From the NCBI GenBank assembly GCA_902531455.1, contig CACAEM010000001.1:1-40640 (forward strand): a stretch of 40,640 bases of DNA. The letters are read 5' to 3'. Below the pieces are notes generated by a model, which was not told the origin of the DNA, searched no databases, and saw only the letters and a program-made list of their open reading frames with translations. The translations under genes were made by a program, and so were the position numbers. The number at the start of each line of letters is the position of its first letter. The first letter of the stretch is position 1. Below, in pieces: positions 1 to 8,580 of this stretch. The stretch is from an uncultured Pelagibacteraceae bacterium. Lineage in GTDB: Bacteria > Pseudomonadota > Alphaproteobacteria > Pelagibacterales > Pelagibacteraceae.

Positions 1-1
1 A

Positions 2-385
2 GAAGTTGATATGTGCATAGTTGGGACTGACAGGACTTTATCAACGGGGGATGTCTGTAATAAAATTGGTACTTACTTAAAAGCATTAGCAGCGCATGAT
101 AATAACGTACCTTTCTATGTAGCTCTACCTAGCTCCACAATTGATTGGGAAATAAAAGATTACAATAAGATACCTATAGAAGAAAGAAATTCCGAAGAAT
201 TATCTTATATTGAGGGAAAAGACGACAAAAATAATATTAAGAAAGTTTTTATTTATCCTGAAAAAAGTAAATCAATGAACCTAGCATTTGATATAACTCC
301 TGCAAAATATGTAACAGGTTTAATCACAGAGAAAGGTATATGCGAGGCATCTACTATCGGTTTAAAAAAAATGTTTAATAGATAA
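2..385 (+). CDS. mtnA: S-methyl-5-thioribose-1-phosphate isomerase, C-terminal part (5' end outside window)
   Basis: This is the 3' end of a gene that starts before the window; the reading frame is open to base 2, so the Met at base 11 is internal. MtnA isomerises methylthioribose-1-phosphate to methylthioribulose-1-phosphate in the cytosolic methionine salvage pathway. What shows this is the [18 protein letters not shown] stretch, which matches the family's GADRV.ANGDV.NKIGTY block carrying the catalytic Asp, followed by [20 protein letters not shown] and the closing [20 protein letters not shown]. All are hallmarks of the aIF2B/MtnA fold. The stop TAA shares its last base with the ATG of the following sulfatase-like gene, so the two are probably co-transcribed. 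Methylthioadenosine is also a by-product of aminopropyl transfer, so salvage fits with the spermidine-synthase-like fusion at 11.5 kb, although the two are not adjacent. Confidence 0.9.
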   Translation, partial: EVDMCIVGTDRTLSTGDVCNKIGTYLKALAAHDNNVPFYVALPSSTIDWEIKDYNKIPIEERNSEELSYIEGKDDKNNIKKVFIYPEKSKSMNLAFDITPAKYVTGLITEKGICEASTIGLKKMFNR

Positions 386-1968
386 TGAATAAAGTTAAAA
401 ATATTTTATTTATAATGGCTGATCAACTCAGATTTGATTATCTTTCATGTTATGGCCATCCACACCTTAAAACACCTCACTTAGATGGTTTAGCAAATAA
501 AGGAATTTTATTTGAGTCGGCTTATGTTCAAGCTCCTGTTTGCGGTCCATCAAGAGCATCCTATTATACTGGAAGAACAGTGTTTAGTCATGGATCAACT
601 TGGAACCAAATACCTTTACCAATTGGTGAACTAACAATTGGAGATTATTTAAGGCAATCTGGGATTAGAACTGGTGTTGTCGGCAAAACGCATATGAGAC
701 CTGACTTGGATGGAATGAATAGACTTGGAATTTCGAAAGATACAGAGATAGGCCTAACAATTAGTGAGCCAGGATTTGAACCTTATGAAAGAGATGATGG
801 ACTTCATCCAAATAATCATATTAAAAATTCATCCAAAAAATTATCTTATAATGAATGGCTAAATGAAAATGGTTATGAAGGTAAAAATCCCTGGGATAGT
901 TGGGCAAATTCTTCAGAAGATGAAAATGGCAAAATATTGAGTGGGTGGAGATTAAGAAATTCAAATAAGCCAGCAAGAGTTAAAGAAGAGCATTCTGAAA
1001 CTGCTTTTATGACAAATCGTTCAATGGAGTTTATTCAAGAAAGTGGAGATAACCCATGGTTCTTGCATTTATCATATATCAAACCGCACTGGCCTTATAT
1101 TGCACCTGCTCCTTATCATAACATGTACTCATCAAATCAATTTTATCCAGTTCATCGAAGTAATGCAGAAAAGGAAATAGATCACCCAGTCTATAAAGCT
1201 TTTATGGAAAATAATATTTCAAAAACTTTTTCAAGAGAAGAAGTAAGAAATACAGTTTTAACAGGATACATGGGATTAATAAAACAAATAGATGATAATC
1301 TTGGGAGACTATTTAATTTTCTTGAAGAAAAAAATTATATGAAAAATACAATGATTGTCTTTACATCAGATCATGGTGATTATCAGGGTGATCATTGGCT
1401 AGGAGAAAAAGAACTATTTCATGAACAAATCGTTAAAGTTCCAATGATAATTTATGATCCAAGTAATTTGTCAGATAATAATAGGGGAGTAAGAGAAAAG
1501 AGATTTGTAGAAGCTATAGACTTACTGCCTACTTTTTTAGATTCTGTGGATAGCAATGCAAGTAAACATCGACTTGAAGGACAATCATTGTTGCCAATTG
1601 TCAGAGGAAATGAAGTTTCTAATTGGAAAGATAGTGTATTCAGTGAAATAGATTACTCATTTAATGAAGCAAGAAAAATTCTTAATATTGGAGCATCAGA
1701 TGCAAGAGCTTATATGATTAGAAATAATAATTGGAAGTATATTTATTACAAAGGTTTTCCACCTCAATTGTTTGACTTGAAAAATGATCCAGACGAATTC
1801 AACGATTTAGGTCAATCTCCAGAGCACAAAAAAATAATTGAGGAAATGAAAGATATTCTGCTTAAAAGACTTACAAATAGAAAAAATAGAGTTGCAGCAA
1901 CAGATGAATTTGTTTTAAAAGAAAGAGATTATACAAAAGATGATGGAATTATGATAGGAGTTTGGTAA
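385..1968 (+). CDS. sulfatase / phosphonate monoester hydrolase-like enzyme (alkaline phosphatase superfamily)
   Basis: A 527-residue hydrolase of the sulfatase branch of the alkaline phosphatase superfamily, expected to cleave sulfate, phosphonate or phosphate esters. Visible elements are the N-terminal metal-binding block NILFIMADQLRFDYL with Asp13, the CGPSR motif with Cys53 (the residue converted to formylglycine in active enzymes of this type) and Arg57, and the second metal block FTSDHGD with Asp329 and His330. The sequence around CGPSRASYYTGR, YIKPHWPYIAPAPYH and DHWLGEKELFHEQ resembles phosphonate monoester hydrolases/arylsulfatases more than choline sulfatase. There is no signal peptide, so it is probably cytoplasmic. 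It overlaps mtnA by one base upstream and the small membrane protein by one base downstream. The family is secure; the substrate is not known. Confidence 0.85.
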   Translation: MNKVKNILFIMADQLRFDYLSCYGHPHLKTPHLDGLANKGILFESAYVQAPVCGPSRASYYTGRTVFSHGSTWNQIPLPIGELTIGDYLRQSGIRTGVVGKTHMRPDLDGMNRLGISKDTEIGLTISEPGFEPYERDDGLHPNNHIKNSSKKLSYNEWLNENGYEGKNPWDSWANSSEDENGKILSGWRLRNSNKPARVKEEHSETAFMTNRSMEFIQESGDNPWFLHLSYIKPHWPYIAPAPYHNMYSSNQFYPVHRSNAEKEIDHPVYKAFMENNISKTFSREEVRNTVLTGYMGLIKQIDDNLGRLFNFLEEKNYMKNTMIVFTSDHGDYQGDHWLGEKELFHEQIVKVPMIIYDPSNLSDNNRGVREKRFVEAIDLLPTFLDSVDSNASKHRLEGQSLLPIVRGNEVSNWKDSVFSEIDYSFNEARKILNIGASDARAYMIRNNNWKYIYYKGFPPQLFDLKNDPDEFNDLGQSPEHKKIIEEMKDILLKRLTNRKNRVAATDEFVLKERDYTKDDGIMIGVW

Positions 1969-2306
1969 TGAATCCTTTAATATTGTCACTAGTTTGTTTA
2001 GTTTCAGTAGGAATATCTGGAAATTTAATAAAACTAATTCGTGGAAATAGAATTTTATTAATTATTTCTTTATTGCCCTGTATTTATATATTTATATTTG
2101 GTTTGTATGCAACTCTAGGTCCAATGGATTTATATAAAGATGGTACCGATAATTTTTATGCACAGAACCCAGGAAAAGAATTACCAATAGTGTTTGTGTT
2201 ATTAAAATTCTATCAATATATTTTAATGATTGTAGGCGCAGTTTTTGGTTTTATTTATTTTAAATATATAAAAAAAATAAAAGAGACTAGTGAGCCATCA
2301 GACTAG
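1968..2306 (+). CDS. small membrane protein, function unknown
   Basis: About 112 residues with three likely membrane segments: an N-terminal one (roughly residues 3-20), one after the basic KLIRGNR turn (about 28-50) and one near the C-terminus (about 75-97), ending in a Lys-rich cytoplasmic tail. A polar stretch rich in Asp, Asn and Pro lies between the second and third. I chose the ATG at 1968, which overlaps the sulfatase stop as TAATG and has GGAG eight bases upstream; a TTG two codons earlier is also in frame but less likely. I do not recognise the family. Its 3' end overlaps the convergent TRAP permease gene by 20 bases. Confidence 0.6.
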   Translation: MNPLILSLVCLVSVGISGNLIKLIRGNRILLIISLLPCIYIFIFGLYATLGPMDLYKDGTDNFYAQNPGKELPIVFVLLKFYQYILMIVGAVFGFIYFKYIKKIKETSEPSD

Positions 2307-3597
2307 GCAAATATAGACAAATTGCAGGAAATGCAATAATTAAAGCGAGCCTAATTACATCAGTCATTAAGAATGGGAGTGTTCCAAACCAAATTGTTTG
2401 TAAAGGTGTTTTTTGCATTACACCCTTAATAACAAATAAATTCATTCCAACAGGAGGTGAAATCAATCCAAATTCAACAACTATTACTGCAAATATACCA
2501 AACCAAACAGGATCAATCCCAGCATCAATAATCACAGGATAAAATACTGGAATAGTTAAAAACAACATTGCCAAAGAGTCCATTACAGTCCCAAGGACTA
2601 AATAAATTACACATATCACCAGAATTATTCCTAATGGAGTAAGCTCAAGATAATTTATAAAATCAACAACCGCAAAAGGTAACTGTGTGACAGTTATAAG
2701 ATAATTAAATATACTTGCACCAATAACAATTAAATATAAAGAACCAACAGTTTTTATAGTGGTCCATAAAGCATCTTTCAATAAACTTAATTTTAATTGA
2801 CCTCTAAAAAAAATAAAAATTAAAACTAAAATTACACCTACTGCTGCACTTTCTGTTGCTGTAAAAAAACCTAAATAAAGTCCACCCATCATGATTGCAA
2901 ATATTACAAAAATTGGAAAAACTTTTGATAATGCAGAAATTCTTTCCTTTAAAGGCATTTTTGTTCCATAACCACCTTGTGAGGGATAAATTAAAAGATA
3001 AATCCTAATAGCAATCATATACAGTACCACTGCTATTACTCCTGGTATCAGTGCAGCAAAAAATAATTCTTGAACAGACTGTTCAGTTAAATAAGCATAT
3101 ATTACTAAAATTACACTCGGAGGAATTATGATTCCAAGCGTTCCACCAGATGCAATAGATCCGCTTATTAGAGCATCACTGTAACCATGTCTTCTCATTT
3201 CAGGGCCTGCCATTTGAGACATTGTTGCAGCTGTTGCAATCGATGATCCGCAAATCATTCCAAATCCAGCGCATGCCCCTACAGTAGACATCGCTAAACC
3301 ACCTTTGTAATGGCCCACTATTGCATAAGCTGCGTCATATAAATTTCTTGATAAATTTGAACTGTTGGCAAGATTTCCCATTAGAACAAATAAAGGCAAC
3401 ACTGATAATGTATATTTTGAAACAGCATCAAAAGGAGCAGTTCCCAAAACAAATATCGCAGGATCAAATCCTGAAATCATTGCAAAGCCAGCAAAACCAA
3501 CAACTAACATTGCAATTCCAATTGGTACATTTAATATCATCAAAATCAATACAGCTGCAAAAGACAATCCACCATTAATTACAGCTTCTAATACCAT
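2287..3597 (-). CDS. dctM: TRAP transporter large permease subunit
   Basis: A 436-residue, strongly hydrophobic protein of the DctM family, the sodium-driven transport subunit of TRAP systems that import organic acids with a periplasmic binding protein. Diagnostic stretches are FVLMGNLANSSNLSRNLYDA, GMICGSSIATAATMSQMAGP, GTLGIIIPPSVILVIYAYLT, GGLYLGFFTATESAAVG and GLISPPVGMNLFVIKG. Length fits the family (about 425-440). Its start overlaps the stop of the small subunit gene by one base, so QM form a translationally coupled pair. The matching binding protein is not in this operon. The closest candidate is the dctP at 5058, transcribed the other way from the same region with an FAH-family gene between. 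Confidence 0.93.
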   Translation of the reverse strand: MVLEAVINGGLSFAAVLILMILNVPIGIAMLVVGFAGFAMISGFDPAIFVLGTAPFDAVSKYTLSVLPLFVLMGNLANSSNLSRNLYDAAYAIVGHYKGGLAMSTVGACAGFGMICGSSIATAATMSQMAGPEMRRHGYSDALISGSIASGGTLGIIIPPSVILVIYAYLTEQSVQELFFAALIPGVIAVVLYMIAIRIYLLIYPSQGGYGTKMPLKERISALSKVFPIFVIFAIMMGGLYLGFFTATESAAVGVILVLIFIFFRGQLKLSLLKDALWTTIKTVGSLYLIVIGASIFNYLITVTQLPFAVVDFINYLELTPLGIILVICVIYLVLGTVMDSLAMLFLTIPVFYPVIIDAGIDPVWFGIFAVIVVEFGLISPPVGMNLFVIKGVMQKTPLQTIWFGTLPFLMTDVIRLALIIAFPAICLYLPSLMAH

Positions 3598-4088
3598 TAT
3601 AAATTCTCAACTTTTGAATTGCTTTTAAAAATAGTTTTAATAAACCATATGATGATAGCAAAAACACTCAACCACATCCCAATAGAGCATATGAAATAAA
3701 AAGGATAAAAGTAAAGCTCTAGATCAATCGTTACTCTTTGATTGTTCATAAATTTATATGACGTCAAAGTTGTCGAGTATGCCATTAAAGACATAATCGA
3801 TATCATTAAAACAAATTTTAAAATTACCAAATAAGTTTTAAATATACCCAAATTTAAATTATTTATAAAATCTGCCGAAACATTAGCATTTAAAAAAAAC
3901 GCTCTTGGCATTGCAAGGAAAGCAACCAATGCCATTCCTATTTCAACTAACTCAATTGTGCCTGTTACTGGCGAATTTAAAAAGCGCCTTCCAAATACAT
4001 CACAAAAAGTTAATACAGCTAATAAAAACAAAACAATACCTGAAGCTATCGCCGAATAATCAAAAACTTTACTGACTTTAGAAATCAT
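3597..4088 (-). CDS. dctQ: TRAP transporter small permease subunit
   Basis: A 163-residue protein with four predicted membrane segments, the usual form of DctQ, which pairs with DctM in the inner membrane. The pattern FCDVFGRRFLNSPVTGTIELVEIGMALVAF carries the family's typical conserved VFxRR and the acidic residues after the first helix; it is given here in pieces: FGRRFLNSPV, then ELVEIGMALVAFLAMPRAF. The gene reads leftward and starts 67 bases from the divergently transcribed FAH-family gene, so a shared divergent promoter region between 4089 and 4155 is likely. It is translationally coupled to dctM through a one-base overlap. Confidence 0.88.
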   Translation of the reverse strand: MISKVSKVFDYSAIASGIVLFLLAVLTFCDVFGRRFLNSPVTGTIELVEIGMALVAFLAMPRAFFLNANVSADFINNLNLGIFKTYLVILKFVLMISIMSLMAYSTTLTSYKFMNNQRVTIDLELYFYPFYFICSIGMWLSVFAIIIWFIKTIFKSNSKVENL

Positions 4089-4155
4089 AAAAATGTTGCT
4101 TCAAATTATTTAAACATTAACATATAAGTAGTCTCAAAAATAGAAAGTATTAATC

Positions 4156-5007
4156 ATGAAGTTTATTTCTTTTAGACATAATAAACAAAATAAGTTCGGT
4201 ATTATAAATAATAATAAAATTACAGATCTAACTGGAAAAGTATCTAATTCAAATACACTTAAAGATTTAATTCAAAACCAAGGAATTGAGGAAGCAAAAT
4301 CTTATGCAACGAATAATCCAGGCAATATTAATGATTCAGATATTGAATATTTGCCATTAATTCCAAACCCTGGAAAAATTATTTGTGTTGGTTTAAATTA
4401 TAGTGAACATGTTAAAGAAACCAACAGAACTGTTGAAGAGAACCCAGTAATTTTTCATCGATTTCCAGAAAGTCAAACTGCACACTTACAGCCAATTCAA
4501 AGACCTGTTGTTTCAAAAAGTTTAGATTTTGAAGGTGAGATGGCAGTAATTATGGGCGAAGGTGGCAAACACATAAAACCTGAGGATGCCTTAATGCATA
4601 TAATTGGTTATTCATGTTATAATGAAAGTACTGTAAGAGAGTGGCAGAGACATACTAGACAATTTGGGATGGGTAAAAACTTTGAAAAAACAGGGAGTTT
4701 TGGTCCACATATGATTTTAGCTGAAGACATTAATGATTATAAAAATTTAACAATTGAAACTAGATTAAATGGTGAAGTCATGCAAAACGCAAAATTAAGT
4801 CAACTTATTTTCGATATTCCAATTTTAATTTCGTATGTTTCTAAAGCAATGGCTTGGAGAGCAGGGGATGTATTAGTCACTGGTACGCCTGGAGGAGTAG
4901 GGTTTAAAAGAAATCCTCCAATATTTATGAAGCCTGGAGACAATGTTGAAATAGAAATCACAGAAATTGGCATTTTATCTAACACAATTAAGGATGAAAT
5001 AATCTAA
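4156..5007 (+). CDS. fumarylacetoacetate hydrolase (FAH) family protein
   Basis: A 283-residue member of the FAH superfamily, whose members hydrolyse, hydrate, isomerise or decarboxylate ring-cleavage products in aromatic catabolism. The small N-terminal domain (about 1-68) is followed by the catalytic domain starting at PNPGKIICVGLNYSEH. The metal-binding block SLDFEGEMAVIMG has Glu126 and Glu128. The third ligand position, usually Asp in an LNDxxxR block, reads NESTVREW here (Glu157). GDVLVTGTPGGVG and the C-terminal KPGDNVEIEI are typical. The gene sits between divergent TRAP genes and upstream of dctP, an extradiol dioxygenase and a flavin monooxygenase. It is thus a candidate for processing the ring-fission product, but the exact reaction cannot be read from sequence. 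Confidence 0.85.
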   Translation: MKFISFRHNKQNKFGIINNNKITDLTGKVSNSNTLKDLIQNQGIEEAKSYATNNPGNINDSDIEYLPLIPNPGKIICVGLNYSEHVKETNRTVEENPVIFHRFPESQTAHLQPIQRPVVSKSLDFEGEMAVIMGEGGKHIKPEDALMHIIGYSCYNESTVREWQRHTRQFGMGKNFEKTGSFGPHMILAEDINDYKNLTIETRLNGEVMQNAKLSQLIFDIPILISYVSKAMAWRAGDVLVTGTPGGVGFKRNPPIFMKPGDNVEIEITEIGILSNTIKDEII

Positions 5008-5057
5008 TTTTCCAGTTACACTTTCTAATAATTATTTAATAATAAGAGGGGATTAAC

Positions 5058-6071
5058 ATGAAAAAAAAAATAATTAGTTTTGTTATAGGAATTTTTTCCT
5101 TAAGCATTATTAGTACAGCATCAGCTACAGAATTAAAGTTAGCAACTTTTGAACCACCAAAAGCATTTATAGCTAGTAAGATTTTAGCCGCTTGGGCAGA
5201 TAAAGTTAACAAATGTTCAAATGGTGCTTTAAACGTAAAAATGTATGCAGGAGGAGTATTAGGAAGTCCTCCCAAACAATATGATATAGTAACCTCAGGA
5301 GTTGCAGATATATCTTGGACAGTTCTAGGATATATTGGTGGTCAATTTCCTTTAAGCTCAGTTGTAGAACTACCATTCTTAACTAAAACTTCAAAAGCTG
5401 GATCTAGAGCTTTAAATACTCTTTTTGAAGAAGGTTACCTTGATAAAGAAATGGCAGGAATTAAGCTGATAGGACTTCATTCAAATCCTGGATACCAAAT
5501 TCACATGAAGGATACAAAAGTAGTTAAGCCCGCAGACTTTAAAGGTAAAAAAATGAGAGTTCCAAGCAAAATAGCTGGAACCATCCTTAAAACTCTAGGA
5601 GCAACAGGGGTAAAGGTACCAGCACCAGGAACTTCAGAAGCCTTAAATAAAGGTGTTATAGATGGTACACCTTTCCCATACACTGCAATTGGTTCATTTA
5701 GATTATTTGATGTTACTAAATACCATACAGAAGTTAACATTACGAATGCTACATTTGGATTGATAATGAATGAGGGAAAATATAATGGTCTTTCTTCAGC
5801 AGCTAAAGGATGTGTAGATAAACATTCAGGTCAATGGTTTGGCGATTGGGCATCTAATTTAATTGATACTCAGAATGCTAAGATGAGAGTTCAAGTAGAA
5901 AATACACCAGGACACGAGATAACTGTGGCATCAGACTCTGTTTTAGCAGAATATAAAAAAATATTAGCTCCAATTGAGTCAGACTGGTTAGTAGAAATGA
6001 AAGGTAAAGGTCTTGATGGAGATGCTGTATTAAAAAGAGCAAGAGAAGTAATTTCTAAAATAGACGGTTAA
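5058..6071 (+). CDS. dctP: TRAP transporter substrate-binding protein
   Basis: A 337-residue periplasmic binding protein of the DctP family. It has a clear Sec signal peptide (KKK, hydrophobic core, cleavage near ATA/SAT at about residue 24), then ELKLATFEPPKAFIASKILAAW, and family features such as GGVLGSPPKQYDIVTSGVADI, DFKGKKMRVPSKIAGTILK and ALNKGVIDGT. It has a strong Shine-Dalgarno sequence (AGAGGGG at 5045-5051), in keeping with high expression. It lies 50 bases downstream of the FAH-family gene and is followed by a terminator hairpin. The membrane subunits are probably those encoded divergently at 2287-4088. The neighbouring ring-cleavage genes suggest an aromatic or aryl-acid ligand, which is an inference. 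Confidence 0.93.
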   Translation: MKKKIISFVIGIFSLSIISTASATELKLATFEPPKAFIASKILAAWADKVNKCSNGALNVKMYAGGVLGSPPKQYDIVTSGVADISWTVLGYIGGQFPLSSVVELPFLTKTSKAGSRALNTLFEEGYLDKEMAGIKLIGLHSNPGYQIHMKDTKVVKPADFKGKKMRVPSKIAGTILKTLGATGVKVPAPGTSEALNKGVIDGTPFPYTAIGSFRLFDVTKYHTEVNITNATFGLIMNEGKYNGLSSAAKGCVDKHSGQWFGDWASNLIDTQNAKMRVQVENTPGHEITVASDSVLAEYKKILAPIESDWLVEMKGKGLDGDAVLKRAREVISKIDG

Positions 6072-6082
6072 ATAATAAATAT

Positions 6083-6112
6083 GAGCCCGCTAATTTCATA
6101 GCGGGCTCTTTC
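6083..6112 (+). terminator. rho-independent terminator after dctP
   Basis: A perfect 10-bp stem (6083-6092 with 6099-6108), GC-rich for this genome, with a 6-base loop and a short T run (6109-6111). It begins 12 bases after the dctP stop and lies before the extradiol dioxygenase gene, so it would cut or reduce read-through from dctP. Confidence 0.85.
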
Positions 6113-6133
6113 AAAATTAAGTATAATAATAAA

Positions 6134-7105
6134 ATGGCAGTAAAAGCTTTAAGCTATATTGGTGTTAATTCTGATAAATTTGAGGATTGGTCAGACTATT
6201 CTCAAAAATATCTAGGTATGCAACAAATAGATCGTGGCAAAGATATTTTATCTTTCAGAATGGATGACCAAAAACAAAGGTTAACAATAACTGGTGATAA
6301 AGGAGATGGATTAGGATTTTTAGGATGGGAAGTCGAGAGCAAGGAAGATCTTCAAATTTTTGCAAATAAATTAGAAAAAAATAAAATAGTAGTAAATCGA
6401 GGAAAAACTTCTTTTGCTGACAAACGTTTTGTTGAGGATTTAATTTATTTTAACGACCCACAAGGAAATCGTATTGAACTTGTCTTTAAGCCTATGCTAG
6501 ATACAGATCCTTTTAAACCAGGTAGGCCAATTTCAGGGTTTAAGACTGGGGCATTAGGGATGGGACACGCGGTTATACATGTTAAAAAAATTGATGATTT
6601 AATTCCTTTTTATAGAGATGTAATGGGCTTCAAGATAAGTGATTTTAGTCATACTCCAATATCTTTATGTTTTTTCCATGTTAATGGAAGGCACCATAGT
6701 TTGGCTTTGTTTGGCTCAGGTGGAATAGGCTTCCATCATTTTATGGTTGAATACAATAACTTAGACGATGTAGGGCAAGGTTACGATTTGTTACAATACC
6801 AGGATAATGCAATTGCTTATACTATGGGCCGTCACACAAATGATTATATGACTTCATTTTATTCAATTACACCATCAGGATTTTTTATTGAAAATGGATG
6901 GGGTGGAAGGATTATAAATCCTGACACATGGCAGCCAATTGAAACATTTGAAGGGCCAAGTTTTTGGGGACATGAGAGACTTTATTTACCAGATGGTGAG
7001 AGAATGAAATTTAGAAATAAAAGACTTGAGACTGCTTCACAAGGTAAACAAGCTCCATTGTTAATTGATTGTCCTTGGTTATATTCAAATATTAATAAAA
7101 AATAA
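6134..7105 (+). CDS. extradiol (catechol 2,3-type) ring-cleavage dioxygenase, two-domain VOC family
   Basis: A 323-residue type I extradiol dioxygenase resembling 2,3-dihydroxybiphenyl 1,2-dioxygenase (BphC/HsaC type), which opens a catecholic ring next to the two hydroxyls using Fe(II) and O2. It has the usual duplicated VOC modules (about 5-120 and 140-290). The iron ligands are visible: His145 in GMGHAVIHV, His202 in GFHHFMVE and Glu253 in FFIENGWGG. The second-sphere histidines are present in GRHHSL (His188) and GRHTND. All catalytic residues appear intact. The gene starts 21 bases after the dctP terminator and lies 14 bases before the flavin hydroxylase gene, with which it probably forms a unit that makes and then cleaves a catechol. 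Confidence 0.92.
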   Translation: MAVKALSYIGVNSDKFEDWSDYSQKYLGMQQIDRGKDILSFRMDDQKQRLTITGDKGDGLGFLGWEVESKEDLQIFANKLEKNKIVVNRGKTSFADKRFVEDLIYFNDPQGNRIELVFKPMLDTDPFKPGRPISGFKTGALGMGHAVIHVKKIDDLIPFYRDVMGFKISDFSHTPISLCFFHVNGRHHSLALFGSGGIGFHHFMVEYNNLDDVGQGYDLLQYQDNAIAYTMGRHTNDYMTSFYSITPSGFFIENGWGGRIINPDTWQPIETFEGPSFWGHERLYLPDGERMKFRNKRLETASQGKQAPLLIDCPWLYSNINKK

Positions 7106-7119
7106 CAACAAAATTTTCA

Positions 7120-8580
7120 ATGAGAGAATATGATATCATAATTGTAGGATTAGGACCTACTGGAGGAACTGTATCAAATCTTTTAGCGATGCATGGTTTT
7201 TCGGTTTTAATTCTCGATAGAGAAAAAAGTTTTTATCCACTGCCTAGAGCAGTTCATTTTGATGACGAAATAATGAGAGTATTTCAAACAATAGGAATTA
7301 CAAAAGAATTTTTGAAGTATACAATAATTAACAAAGGTACCAAATTTGTAAACTCAAAAGAAAAAGTAATATTGGATTGGCCTAGACCAAAAAAAATTAC
7401 AGATAATGGATGGTATCCAAGTTATAGGTTTCATCAACCTGATTTAGAAAAACAACTTAGAAAAAAGTTAAAAAATTATAAAAAAGTTTTTATAGAACAA
7501 AATTCTGAAGTTAAAAAAATTACAAATTCAAGAGACCATGTCGATATAGTTTATACAAATACAAAAAATCACAAACAATACTATGTCAGATCAAAATATT
7601 TGGTTGGTTGTGATGGTGCAAATTCTGTAACCCGAAAGCAAATGAATACAAAAATGGACAATTTAGGTTTTACTCAGAAATGGGCAGTTATAGATCTAAT
7701 ATTGAAGAAGAAAAAAAATAATTTACCAGATAGAACAATTCAATATTCAAATCTAAAGCAGCCAGCAACTTATTGTAGAAATGTTGGTAAACGTAGAAGA
7801 TGGGAATTTGCAATTAAGAAAAATCAAAGTGATAAAAAAGTATTGTCAGAAAATTACATTTGGAATTTTCTAAAACCTTGGTTAAATAAAAGTGAGGCAA
7901 TTATTGAAAGAAGAACAATTTATCAATTTGAATCAGCAATTGCTAGAAAATGGCGTAAAGGCAGGATTTTTATTGCTGGTGATGCTGCACATTTGATGCC
8001 ACCTTTTATGGGACAAGGAATGTGTGCAGGTATTAGAGATGCATCTAACTTAGCATGGAAAATAGCAACATGTTTAAAAGTTAAACATAATGATACTTTC
8101 TTAAATACTTATCAAACAGAGAGATCGTTAAATGTAAGAGAGTATATTGAAACTACAATGAGAATGGGCGAGTTTGTTAATGCAGTCGAGTCTATTCAAA
8201 TAACAGACAATATTAGGTCTGATAATAAAGGCATTAAAAGTATGCAATCAATAAAACCTAAAATGGGAAAAGGATTAGGCTATTTAAAAGATAAAAATAG
8301 AGGAAAAATATTTCCTCAATTTAAATTAAATAAAAATACAAGTTTAGATGATAATTTTTCAAAAAAAGGGATATTAATATTGTCCTCTGATCTCAAAACT
8401 AAGGTTTCAAAAAAATATACCTTAGTAATTTCAAAAAAATTTAAGAAACTATCAGTTTATTTGAAAAATATAAATACAAAGGCAATTTTAGTAAGGCCTG
8501 ATAGATTTATTTTGGGTTCAGCAAATACAAATCTTGAAATAAATTTGCTATTAAAAAAATATTCTGAAATTCTAAGATAA
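7120..8580 (+). CDS. FAD-dependent aromatic-ring monooxygenase, MhpA-like
   Basis: A 486-residue class A flavoprotein monooxygenase, close in pattern to 3-(3-hydroxyphenyl)propionate hydroxylase (MhpA) and related phenol hydroxylases. It would use NAD(P)H and O2 to add an ortho hydroxyl to a phenolic acid. The N-terminal GLGPTGG binds the FAD ADP moiety; VGCDGANSVTR (Asp165) is the DG motif; and GDAAHLMPPFMGQGMCAGIRD (from Asp288), split here as GDAAHLMPPF and GQGMCAGIRD, is the second FAD motif. The C-terminal thioredoxin-like region (about 380-486) is short and Lys-rich and poorly conserved. It follows the extradiol dioxygenase directly, the logical next enzyme for its product. Its 3' end overlaps the convergent BKACE gene by 9 bases. 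The precise substrate is unknown. Confidence 0.88.
   Translation: MREYDIIIVGLGPTGGTVSNLLAMHGFSVLILDREKSFYPLPRAVHFDDEIMRVFQTIGITKEFLKYTIINKGTKFVNSKEKVILDWPRPKKITDNGWYPSYRFHQPDLEKQLRKKLKNYKKVFIEQNSEVKKITNSRDHVDIVYTNTKNHKQYYVRSKYLVGCDGANSVTRKQMNTKMDNLGFTQKWAVIDLILKKKKNNLPDRTIQYSNLKQPATYCRNVGKRRRWEFAIKKNQSDKKVLSENYIWNFLKPWLNKSEAIIERRTIYQFESAIARKWRKGRIFIAGDAAHLMPPFMGQGMCAGIRDASNLAWKIATCLKVKHNDTFLNTYQTERSLNVREYIETTMRMGEFVNAVESIQITDNIRSDNKGIKSMQSIKPKMGKGLGYLKDKNRGKIFPQFKLNKNTSLDDNFSKKGILILSSDLKTKVSKKYTLVISKKFKKLSVYLKNINTKAILVRPDRFILGSANTNLEINLLLKKYSEILR

Noticed and set aside
1962..1967. TTG start for the small membrane protein
   Set aside because: The ATG at 1968 forms the TAATG overlap seen elsewhere and has a better placed GGAG.
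3321..3628. Two overlapping open frames on the plus strand inside dctM
   Set aside because: They are antisense to a clear DctM permease and show only low-complexity Gln/Asn-rich or random sequence.
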